Shown in pieces: positions 35,201 to 47,200 of a stretch of 64,000 nt of DNA. Numbering within the stretch: the first letter of the stretch is position 1; every line of letters starts with the position of its first letter. Below the pieces are notes generated by a model. It was not told where the DNA came from, ran no database searches, and saw only the letters and a program-made list of their open reading frames with translations. The DNA comes from Caecitellus pseudoparvulus (Eukaryota; Bigyra: Bicosoecida). The stretch spans positions 186,001 through 250,000 of the forward strand of contig CBFFRQ010000020.1 in assembly GCA_965644315.1 (NCBI GenBank), given 5' to 3'. Made by a program: the position numbers and the translations under genes.

Positions 35201-38200
35201 TGTCGCCCGATGTCGACCCGCCCGACGCCAGTGTGACGGCCCCGCTGCTGCCCGACTGTGTCGTGCCAGTGCTCAGCACCATGGCGCCGCTGTCGCCCGA
35301 TGTCGACCCGCCCGACGCCAGTGTGACGGCCCCGCTGCTGCCCGACTGTGTCGTGCCAGTGCTCAGCACCAGCGACCCCGACACGCCCGTGCCCACAGCG
35401 TTGGCACTGCGCACCACCACTGCACCAGTGCTGGACACCGCACCACTCCCGCTCACCACACTCACCACACCCCCCACACTGCCACCAGCAGTGCTGGCGC
35501 CAGCTGACACGTACACGTGCCCGCCGTCGCCCTGGTCAGTGCCGCCCACAGTCATGGACATGCTGCCGGCGGCCCCCGATGTGGCGGCCCCCGTGGCCAT
35601 GTGCAGGTACCCGGCGTCGCCCGTGAGCGCGGTGCCAGTGCTCAGCACCATGGCGCCGCTGTCGCCCGATGTCGACCCGCCCGACGCCAGTGTCACGGCC
35701 CCGCTGCTGCCCGACTGTGTCGTGCCAGTGCTCAGCACCAGCGACCCCGACACGCCCGTGCCCACAGCGTTGGCACTGCGCACCACCACTGCACCAGTGC
35801 TGGACACCGCACCACTCCCGCTCACCACACTCACCACACCGCCCACACTGCCACCAGCAGTGCTGGCGCCAGCTGACACGTACACGTGCCCGCCGTCGCC
35901 CTGGTCAGTGCCGCCCACAGTCATGGACATGCTGCCGGCGGCCCCCGATGTGGCGGCCCCCGTGGCCATGTGCAGGTACCCGGCGTCGCCCGTGAGCGCG
36001 GTGCCAGTGCTCAGCACCATGGCGCCGCTGTCGCCCGATGTCGACCCGCCCGACGCCAGTGTCACGGCCCCGCTGCTGCCCGACTGTGTCGTGCCAGTGC
36101 TCAGCACCATGGCGCCGCTGTCGCCCGATGTCGACCCGCCCGACGCCAGTGTGACGGCCCCGCTGCTGCCCGACTGTGTCGTGCCAGTGCTCAGCACCAG
36201 CGACCCCGACACGCCCGTGCCCACAGCGTTGGCACTGCGCACCACCACTGCACCAGTGCTGGACACCGCACCACTCCCGCTCACCACACTCACCACACCG
36301 CCCACACTGCCACCAGCAGTGCTGGCGCCAGCTGACACGTACAGGTGCCCGCCGTCGCCCTGGTCAGTGCCGCCCACAGTCATGGACATGCTGCCGGCGG
36401 CCCCCGATGTGGCGGCCCCCGTGGCCATGTGCAGGTACCCGGCGTCGCCCGTGAGCGCGGTGCCAGTGCTCAGCACCATGGCGCCGCTGTCGCCCGATGT
36501 CGACCCGCCCGACGCCAGTGTCACGGCCCCGCTGCTGCCCGACTGTGTCGTGCCAGTGCTCAGCACCATGGCGCCGCTGTCGCCCGATGTCGACCCGCCC
36601 GACGCCAGTGTCACGGCCCCGCTGCTGCCCGACTGTGTCGTGCCAGTGCTCAGCACCAGCGACCCCGACACGCCCGTGCCCACAGCGTTGGCACTGCGCA
36701 CCACCACTGCACCAGTGCTGGACACCGCACCACTCCCGCTCACCACACTCACCACACCGCCCACACTGCCACCAGCAGTGCTGGCGCCAGCTGACACGTA
36801 CACGTGCCCGCCGTCGCCCTGGTCAGTGCCGCCCACAGTCATGGACATGCTGCCGGCGGCCCCCGATGTGGCGGCCCCCGTGGCCATGTGCAGGTACCCG
36901 GCGTCGCCCGTGAGCGCGGTGCCAGTGCTCAGTACCATGGCGCCGCTGTCGCCCGATGTCGACCCGCCCGACGCCAGTGTCACGGCCCCGCTGCTGCCCG
37001 ACTGTGTCGTGCCAGTGCTCAGCACCAGCGACCCCGACACGCCCGTGCCCACAGCGTTGGCACTGCGCACCACCACTGCACCAGTGCTGGACACCGCACC
37101 ACTCCCGCTCACCACACTCACCACACCCCCCACACTGCCACCAGCAGTGCTGGCGCCAGCTGACACGTACACGTGCCCGCCGTCGCCCTGGTCAGTGCCG
37201 CCCACAGTCATGGACATGCTGCCGGCGGCCCCCGATGTGGCGGCCCCCGTGGCCATGTGCAGGTACCCGGCGTCGCCCGTGAGCGCGGTGCCAGTGCTCA
37301 GCACCATGGCGCCGCTGTCGCCCGATGTCGACCCGCCCGACGCCAGTGTGACGGCTCCGCTGCTGCCCGACTGTGTCGTGCCAGTGCTCAGCACCATGGC
37401 GCCGCTGTCGCCCGATGTCGACCCGCCCGACGCCAGTGTGACGGCCCCGCTGCTGCCCGACTGTGTCGTGCCAGTGCTCAGCACCAGCGACCCCGACACG
37501 CCCGTGCCCACAGCGTTGGCACTGCGCACCACCACTGCACCAGTGCTGGACACCGCACCACTCCCGCTCACCACACTCACCACACCCCCCACACTGCCAC
37601 CAGCAGTGCTGGCGCCAGCTGACACGTACACGTGCCCGCCGTCGCCCTGGTCAGTGCCGCCCACAGTCATGGACATGCTGCCGGCGGCCCCCGATGTGGC
37701 GGCCCCCGTGGCCATGTGCAGGTACCCGGCGTCGCCCGTGAGCGCGGTGCCAGTGCTCAGCACCATGGCGCCGCTGTCGCCCGATGTCGACCCGCCCGAC
37801 GCCAGTGTCACGGCCCCGCTGCTGCCCGACTGTGTCGTGCCAGTGCTCAGCACCATGGCGCCGCTGTCGCCCGATGTCGACCCGCCCGACGCCAGTGTGA
37901 CGGCCCCGCTGCTGCCCGACTGTGTCGTGCCAGTGCTCAGCACCAGCGACCCCGACACGCCCGTGCCCACAGCGTTGGCACTGCGCACCACCACTGCACC
38001 AGTGCTGGACACCGCACCACTCCCGCTCACCACACTCACCACACCGCCCACACTGCCACCAGCAGTGCTGGCGCCAGCTGACACGTACACGTGCCCGCCG
38101 TCGCCCTGGTCAGTGCCGCCCACAGTCATGGACATGCTGCCGGCGGCCCCCGATGTGGCGGCCCCCGTGGCCATGTGCAGGTACCCGGCGTCGCCCGTGA

Positions 38201-41200
38201 GCGCGGTGCCAGTGCTCAGTACCATGGCGCCGCTGTCGCCCGATGTCGACCCGCCCGACGCCAGTGTGACGGCCCCGCTGCTGCCCGACTGTGTCGTGCC
38301 AGTGCTCAGCACCAGCGACCCCGACACACCCGTGCCCACAGCGTTGGCACTGCGCACCACCACTGCACCAGTGCTGGACACCGCACCACTCCCGCTCACC
38401 ACACTCACCACACCCCCCACACTGCCACCAGCAGTGCTGGCGCCAGCTGACACGTACACGTGCCCGCCGTCGCCCTGGTCAGTGCCGCCCACAGTCATGG
38501 ACATGCTGCCGGCGACCCCCGATGTGGCGGCCCCCGTGGCCATGTGCAGGTACCCGGCGTCGCCCGTGAGCGCGGTGCCAGTGCTCAGCACCATGGCGCC
38601 GCTGTCGCCCGATGTCGACCCGCCCGACGCCAGTGTGACGGCCCCGCTGCTGCCCGACTGTGTCGTGCCAGTGCTCAGCACCATGGCGCCGCTGTCGCCC
38701 GATGTCGACCCGCCCGACGCCAGTGTCACGGCCCCACTGCTGCCCGACTGTGTCGTGCCAGTGCTCAGCACCAGCGACCCCGACACGCCCGTGCCCACAG
38801 CGTTGGCACTGCGCACCACCACTGCACCAGTGCTGGACACCGCACCACTCCCGCTCACCACACTCACCACACCGCCCACACTGCCACCAGCAGTGCTGGC
38901 GCCAGCTGACACGTACACGTGCCCGCCGTCGCCCTGGTCAGTGCCGCCCACAGTCATGGACATGCTGCCGGCGGCCCCCGATGTGGCGGCCCCCGTGGCC
39001 ATGTGCAGGTACCCGTTAGCACCAAAGGTAGACCCTCCTGTCCTTATAGAGACGTACCCTGAGCTACTTTGAAGTCCACCACCAGAAAATATACCTATCC
39101 CTCCGCTTGACCCTTGGTTAGATGAACCGGAATGAAGTGATACAGATCCCGACCTATCATTCATACTTCGTCCAGATTCGAGATGAAGGTTTCCACTCCC
39201 TCCATATGATGCCGCACCAGAACGTATTACCAAAAAGCCAGAACTAGCTATAAACGAAGACCCGACAGCGTTGGCACTGCGCACCACCACTGCACCAGTG
39301 CTGGACACCGCACCACTCCCGCTCACCACACTCACCACACCCCCCACACTGCCACCAGCAGTGCTGGCGCCAGCTGACACGTACACGTGCCCGCCGTCGC
39401 CCTGGTCAGTGCCGCCCACAGTCATGGACATGCTGCCGGCGGCCCCCGATGTGGCGGCCCCCGTGGCCATGTGCAGGTACCCGGCGTCGCCCGTGAGCGC
39501 GGTGCCAGTGCTCAGCACCATGGCGCCGCTGTCGCCCGATGTCGACCCGCCCGACGCCAGTGTCACGGCCCCGCTGCTGCCCGACTGTGTCGTGCCAGTG
39601 CTCAGCACCAGCGACCCCGACACGCCCGTGCCCACAGCGTTGGCACTGCGCACCACCACTGCACCAGTGCTGGACACCGCACCACTCCCGCTCACCACAC
39701 TCACCACACCCCCCACACTGCCACCAGCAGTGCTGGCGCCAGCTGACACGTACACGTGCCCGCCGTCGCCCTGGTCAGTGCCGCCCACAGTCATGGACAT
39801 GCTGCCGGCGGCCCCCGATGTGGCGGCCCCCGTGGCCATGTGCAGGTACCCGGCGTCGCCCGTGAGCGCGGTGCCAGTGCTCAGCACCATGGCGCCGCTG
39901 TCGCCCGTTGTCGACCCGCCCGACGCCAGTGTCACGGCCCCGCTGCTGCCCGACTGTGTCGTGCCAGTGCTCAGCACCATGGCGCCGCTGTCGCCCGATG
40001 TCGACCCGCCCGACGCCAGTGTCACGGCCCCGCTGCTGCCCGACTGTGTCGTGCCAGTGCTCAGCACCAGCGACCCCGACACGCCCGTGCCCACAGCGTT
40101 GGCACTGCGCACCACCACTGCACCAGTGCTGGACACCGCACCACTCCCGCTCACCACACTCACCACACCGCCCACACTGCCACCAGCAGTGCTGGCGCCA
40201 GCTGACACGTACACGTGCCCGCCGTCGCCCTGGTCAGTGCCGCCCACAGTCATGGACATGCTGCCGGCGGCCCCCGATGTGGCGGCCCCCGTGGCCATGT
40301 GCAGGTACCCGGCGTCGCCCGTGAGCGCGGTGCCAGTGCTCAGCACCATGGCGCCGCTGTCGCCCGATGTCGACCCGCCCGACGCCAGTGTGACGGCCCC
40401 GCTGCTGCCCGACTGTGTCGTGCCAGTGCTCAGCACCATGGCGCCGCTGTCGCCCGATGTCGACCCGCCCGACGCCAGTGTCACGGCCCCGCTGCTGCCC
40501 GACTGTGTCGTGCCAGTGCTCAGCACCAGCGACCCCGACACACCCGTGCCCACAGCGTTGGCACTGCGCACCACCACTGCACCTGTGCTGGACACCGCAC
40601 CACTCCCGCTCACCACACTCACCACACCCCCCACACTGCCACCAGCAGTGCTGGCGCCAGCTGACACGTACACGTGCCCGCCGTCGCCCTGGTCAGTGCC
40701 GCCCACAGTCATGGACATGCTGCCGGCGACCCCCGATGTGGCGGCCCCCGTGGCCATGTGCAGGTACCCGGCGTCGCCCGTGAGCGCGGTGCCAGTGCTC
40801 AGCACCATGGCGCCGCTGTCGCCCGATGTCGACCCGCCCGACGCCAGTGTGACGGCCCCGCTGCTGCCCGACTGTGTCGTGCCAGTGCTCAGCACCATGG
40901 CGCCGCTGTCGCCCGATGTCGACCCGCCCGACGCCAGTGTCACGGCCCCGCTGCTGCCCGACTGTGTCGTGCCAGTGCTCAGCACCAGCGACCCCGACAC
41001 GCCCGTGCCCACAGCGTTGGCACTGCGCACCACCACTGCACCAGTGCTGGACACCGCACCACTCCCGCTCACCACACTCACCACACCGCCCACACTGCCA
41101 CCAGCAGTGCTGGCGCCAGCTGACACGTACACGTGCCCGCCGTCGCCCTGGTCAGTGCCGCCCACAGTCATGGACATGCTGCCGGCGACCCCCGATGTGG

Positions 41201-44200
41201 CGGCCCCCGTGGCCATGTGCAGGTACCCGGCGTCGCCCGTGAGCGCGGTGCCAGTGCTCAGCACCATGGCGCCGCTGTCGCCCGATGTCGACCCGCCCGA
41301 CGCCAGTGTCACGGCTCCGCTGCTGCCCGACTGTGTCGTGCCAGTGCTCAGCACCATGGCGCCGCTGTCGCCCGATGTCGACCCGCCCGACGCCAGTGTG
41401 ACGGCCCCGCTGCTGCCCGACTGTGTCGTGCCAGTGCTCAGCACCAGCGACCCCGACACGCCCGTGCCCACAGCGTTGGCACTGCGCACCACCACTGCAC
41501 CAGTGCTGGACACCGCACCACTCCCGCTCACCACACTCACCACACCCCCCACACTGCCACCAGCAGTGCTGGCGCCAGCTGACACGTACACGTGCCCGCC
41601 GTCGCCCTGGTCAGTGCCGCCCACAGTCATGGACATGCTGCCGGCGGCCCCCGATGTGGCGGCCCCCGTGGCCATGTGCAGGTACCCGGCGTCGCCCGTG
41701 AGCGCGGTGCCAGTGCTCAGCACCATGGCGCCGCTGTCGCCCGATGTCGACCCGCCCGACGCCAGTGTCACGGCCCCGCTGCTGCCCGACTGTGTCGTGC
41801 CAGTGCTCAGCACCATGGCGCCGCTGTCGCCCGATGTCGACCCGCCCGACGCCAGTGTCACGGCCCCGCTGCTGCCCGACTGTGTCGTGCCAGTGCTCAG
41901 CACCAGCGACCCCGACACGCCCGTGCCCACAGCGTTGGCACTGCGCACCACCACTGCACCAGTGCTGGACACCGCACCACTCCCGCTCACCACACTCACC
42001 ACACCGCCCACACTGCCACCAGCAGTGCTGGCGCCAGCTGACACGTACACGTGCCCGCCGTCGCCCTGGTCAGTGCCGCCCACAGTCATGGACATGCTGC
42101 CGGCGGCCCCCGATGTGGCGGCCCCCGTGGCCATGTGCAGGTACCCGGCGTCGCCCGTGAGCGCGGTGCCAGTGCTCAGCACCATGGCGCCGCTGTCGCC
42201 CGATGTCGACCCGCCCGACGCCAGTGTGACGGCCCCGCTGCTGCCCGACTGTGTCGTGCCAGTGCTCAGCACCATGGCGCCGCTGTCGCCCGATGTCGAC
42301 CCGCCCGACGCCAGTGTCACGGCCCCGCTGCTGCCCGACTGTGTCGTGCCAGTGCTCAGCACCAGCGACCCCGACACACCCGTGCCCACAGCGTTGGCAC
42401 TGCGCACCACCACTGCACCAGTGCTGGACACCGCACCACTCCCGCTCACCACACTCACCACACCGCCCACACTGCCACCAGCAGTGCTGGCGCCAGCTGA
42501 CACGTACACGTGCCCGCCGTCGCCCTGGTCAGTGCCGCCCACAGTCATGGACATGCTGCCGGCGACCCCCGATGTGGCGGCCCCCGTGGCCATGTGCAGG
42601 TACCCGGCGTCGCCCGTGAGCGCGGTGCCAGTGCTCAGCACCATGGCGCCGCTGTCGCCCGATGTCGACCCGCCCGACGCCAGTGTCACGGCCCCGCTGC
42701 TGCCCGACTGTGTCGTGCCAGTGCTCAGCACCATGGCGCCGCTGTCGCCCGATGTCGACCCGCCCGACGCCAGTGTGACGGCCCCGCTGCTGCCCGACTG
42801 TGTCGTGCCAGTGCTCAGCACCAGCGACCCCGACACGCCCGTGCCCACAGCGTTGGCACTGCGCACCACCACTGCACCAGTGCTGGACACCGCACCACTC
42901 CCGCTCACCACACTCACCACACCCCCCACACTGCCACCAGCAGTGCTGGCGCCAGCTGACACGTACACGTGCCCGCCGTCGCCCTGGTCAGTGCCGCCCA
43001 CAGTCATGGACATGCTGCCGGCGGCCCCCGATGTGGCGGCCCCCGTGGCCATGTGCAGGTACCCGGCGTCGCCCGTGAGCGCGGTGCCAGTGCTCAGCAC
43101 CATGGCGCCGCTGTCGCCCGATGTCGACCCGCCCGACGCCAGTGTGACGGCCCCGCTGCTGCCCGGCTGTGTCGTGCCAGTGCTCAGCACCATGGCGCCG
43201 CTGTCGCCCGATGTCGACCCGCCCGACGCCAGTGTCACGGCCCCGCTGCTGCCCGACTGTGTCGTGCCAGTGCTCAGCACCAGCGACCCCGACACGCCCG
43301 TGCCCACAGCGTTGGCACTGCGCACCACCACTGCACCAGTGCTGGACACCGCACCACTCCCGCTCACCACACTCACCACACCGCCCACACTGCCACCAGC
43401 AGTGCTGGCGCCAGCTGACACGTACACGTGCCCGCCGTCGCCCTGGTCAGTGCCGCCCACAGTCATGGACATGCTGCCGGCGACCCCCGATGTGGCGGCC
43501 CCCGTGGCCATGTGCAGGTACCCGGCGTCGCCCGTGAGCGCGGTGCCAGTGCTCAGCACCATGGCGCCGCTGTCGCCCGATGTCGACCCGCCCGACGCCA
43601 GTGTCACGGCCCCGCTGCTGCCCGACTGTGTCGTGCCAGTGCTCAGCACCATGGCGCCGCTGTCGCCCGATGTCGACCCGCCCGACGCCAGTGTGACGGC
43701 CCCGCTGCTGCCCGACTGTGTCGTGCCAGTGCTCAGCACCAGCGACCCCGACACACCCGTGCCCACAGCGTTGGCACTGCGCACCACCACTGCACCAGTG
43801 CTGGACACCGCACCACTCCCGCTCACCACACTCACCACACCGCCCACACTGCCACCAGCAGTGCTGGCGCCAGCTGACACGTACACGTGCCCGCCGTCGC
43901 CCTGGTCAGTGCCGCCCACAGTCATGGACATGCTGCCGGCGGCCCCCGATGTGGCGGCCCCCGTGGCCATGTGCAGGTACCCGGCGTCGCCCGTGAGCGC
44001 GGTGCCAGTGCTCAGCACCATGGCGCCGCTGTCGCCCGATGTCGACCCGCCCGACGCCAGTGTGACGGCCCCGCTGCTGCCCGACTGTGTCGTGCCAGTG
44101 CTCAGCACCATGGCGCCGCTGTCGCCCGATGTCGACCCGCCCGACGCCAGTGTGACGGCCCCGCTGCTGCCCGACTGTGTCGTGCCAGTGCTCAGCACCA

Positions 44201-47200
44201 GCGACCCCGACACGCCCGTGCCCACAGCGTTGGCACTGCGCACCACCACTGCTCCACTTTGTGATACAAGGCCTGCACCGCTGATTACTTGAACAGTTCC
44301 TCCTGCCATTGATCCGTCTTCTGTGAGCCCTGCTGTGAAAGTCACATCACCTGCTTGATCCGCATTGCCAGTTCTGATGAATAGTGAGCCAGACTGTCCC
44401 CCAAGAGCTTTACCTGTTTGCATGTTTAACGGTCCGCTGTATCCGAGCAGCGATCGCCCAGTTTGTGCCAGGATCCGTCCGGACGTACTCGTCCTCTTTG
44501 AATCGGGTGTTGCCACTTTGCTGTCTCCGCTGCTACCATATTCAGACGTGCCACTGGACACAAGCACCTTCCCACTTGTCCCTGTTTTGGCTGAGCCAGA
44601 TTTAAGAGAAGCTTCTCTGCCAGCTTTGTGATCGACTCGTGAACCTGAAGTTGTTCCCGCTTTCAGAAGGATTGGCTGAGCTGGACTGGACTGTTGGGAT
44701 GCTGCGCCACGGATAGACACGTGACCTCCATGCGAACCGTCCCCTCCCTCAAGAATTACCGAGCCAGCATGGCCAAATCTAGAGCTGCCAGCAACGAGCT
44801 TGACCGCTCCGGCTTTGCCAGTGCTCGTTGATCCGGATTCAAGGTGCAACGAACCTGATTGTGACATGTCTGATGTAGCCCTTCCGGTCATGAGGCGAAT
44901 GTCTCCACCTCGCTGAGAAGGAGCAGTCACAAGTAAAACAGAACCAGTTTCTTTCCCTCTTCCGGTAGCTACGTACACATTGCCACTCGCATTGGATTGC
45001 GAAGACTCAAGTGAGATGCCTCCGCCAGATTGCCCCCCACTGAAGCCAGCGGCCAAGACCAGCTTACCTGAACCATGGGTCCCCGCACTTCTCACTGAAA
45101 CCGAGCCTCCCAAACTGGAGCCTTGCCCGCCCTTCAGGCGCAGATCACCACCGGATGCCACGCCGTTCGCAGCTTTCAAGGAAATCGTGCCTGCTGCTGA
45201 TAGCAGTGGTTTTGTCTGTCTTGACATTCCTGAAAAGACTTCTATATCCCCCGATAGTGCAGCGTTTCCGGTTCTTAGGTCGGCAGGGGGAGAAGTGCTT
45301 GAAGAGCTGCCGAAGAGAAGCTGAACTGACCCAGAGGAAACACCACGCCCTGAAACCACCGCCATATCGCCTGTTCGCGGACTGTCTCCACTTGAGAGTG
45401 CCACATCGCTTGTTTTGTTTTCAATACTATGAGCGGTCATGATACTTATCATGGCAGGCACTCCACTTGCATGTTGCACAGCCCCAGAAACACTTCGCAC
45501 ATGCCCTCCTGGATTCATAGACAATCCTCCGAGGAGCTCTACATGGCCGGCCGAAAGTGAACTGGAGGCAGATCGCATCAGTAATGAACCTGAAGAGCGC
45601 TCCGCTGGTGCTGTTGATGCAATCATCTTGCCACTTGTACTTGCTGTGCCAGTGATGACGTGCACAGCACGTTCTCGCATGTCAGAACTGTGAGTGGTGC
45701 TTGAAGCTGCCGAAGCCCTGAATGAGCCACTGTACTCTGATTGGCCTGTAGCTATCGATACGTTGGCAGCTGCTATGTGAATCGGACTTCCACTTTCGGA
45801 TCGGTTTGCAGTAAATGCGATCCTTCCCGAGTTTTCCCCGAATCCTCCTTCAATTCTAGCAGCACATTTGCCAAGCAAGCACTCAGCGACAACCACGACA
45901 CTTCCACCCTGAAGGTCGCCCAACCCAGCTGCCAAAGACAAAGAGCCTCCAACTTGCCCGTCGCCGGCGCTAAACTGGACACTCGCAGCTTGGCCTGATG
46001 TTCCGTGGGCTGAAAGTGTGAATGCTGCAGAGTTTCCACGTGTCTGGGAAACAGAGCCAACAAACAAATCAACGTTGCCGCTTGACGGCCCCCTTCCTGT
46101 GCTTACTGAAATAGAATCAGAAAGAAGGTTGGCTTCACTGTGTGCCGCATGTGAGACAGCATCCATTTCAATGTCCGCTGACTCATCATGCTCTGTCTTT
46201 GCTGAGTGCCAGACAATTTGCTTTGCGTGTTGCTGGATAGTCGAAGCGTTAAGCGAAATGCTCCCACTCACACCCATGCTTTGATGCGCAAGCAGCTCTA
46301 CATCGCCTCCTTCCAGTAACACGTCACCGCTTCTATGCAGCCCGTCTCCAGTTTCAATGCCGATGCCGCCTGACCCTGCAGATTCGATAGCCACACTTCG
46401 AGACTGAAGAGCCACGTTCCTTCCTGAGTGAAGTTGAATGCTCGCAATTCCGCCGTCCGCTGCGGCACTAAGTGTTGCTCCTTGTAGAAGTACCTGCCCT
46501 GCTTGGTCTCCACTCCCTGCTTCAATGATTGAGGAACGACCGCTGCTTACTTGCACGTTGCCAGCCTTCAGTTCTGATCGTCCAGAAGAAATTGACACAG
46601 AGCCACCAAAGCGACCAGTCCCGGTTGTAGCGGAGATCTTTTGTGCACGAGCTTCAGCGCTTCCGCCATTTTGGATGGAGTTGCCTGCCGCATTCTGAAT
46701 ACTGCCCCCGCTAGGTGCAGTTCCGGCTCGTACTTCTACGGTTGGGCCTGACCGCAGTGCTGGTGCCGCTTCAGCCTGGAAATCGCCGCTTCTCAAATCC
46801 GAGTCTCCAGACACAAGCTGGATGAGACTCTTTTCATGCTCTGACTCGAGACGGAGAAACACTCGTTGTGCCGCACGGTGGTGCTGTCCTCCAACAATCA
46901 CTTGAGCAGATGCTGCTGCTGCGGCAAGAGACAGATCTGCCTGCCCAAGGGAGGTTGATTCGAGGTGTGTCTTTGCAACTCCAAGGCGTGCTCGGCTTGT
47001 GGTGCTGACGACCATCTTAGCCCTTTTCGTACCAGGATTGCCCGATAGCGCCTTGACAGCCGCCGCCGACCCAGCCACTGCACTCGTGCCAAAGGCAGAC
47101 TGTGCCGAAAGCACAGCAGTGGACTGAGAACTTGCTTGAGCAAGCGACTGGATCTGTTTTCTGGATTCCATTTTCACTTTCTGATGACCTGGAATGGCAG

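Larger units (their letters stand above)
3450..44252 (-). repeat. 40.8 kb coding tandem array: 93 units of 369 or 459 bp
   Basis: An anchor recurs at 93 places, from 3674 to 43887. Of the 92 intervals, 67 are 459 bp, 23 are 369 bp (counting the two intervals that carry 2 extra bases), and two are irregular because of inserts. The 123-residue unit is a 30-residue module (GTTQSGSSGAVTLASG, then GSTSGDSGAMVLST) plus a 93-residue part beginning GTALTGDAGYLHMATG. The 153-residue unit simply has the 30-residue module twice. All lengths are multiples of three, so copy number can change without breaking the frame. Units differ at only a handful of recurrent sites, which points to active homogenisation by unequal crossing-over or gene conversion. 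Such an array is hard to assemble, so the true copy number may differ. Confidence 0.95.

Noticed and set aside
39016-39264. Intron or mobile element interrupting the gene
   Set aside because: The island is in frame, has no stop, codes for the same repeat type, and shows no terminal repeats or target-site duplication.
3450-44252. CRISPR-like or intergenic satellite array
   Set aside because: The units are adjacent without unique spacers, are far longer than CRISPR repeats, and are entirely in-frame coding sequence.
3674-44264. Hundreds of short plus-strand frames of 66-149 residues repeating every 369 or 459 bp
   Set aside because: They are the same shadow frames recurring in every unit; their ends are set by the unit, not by gene structure.
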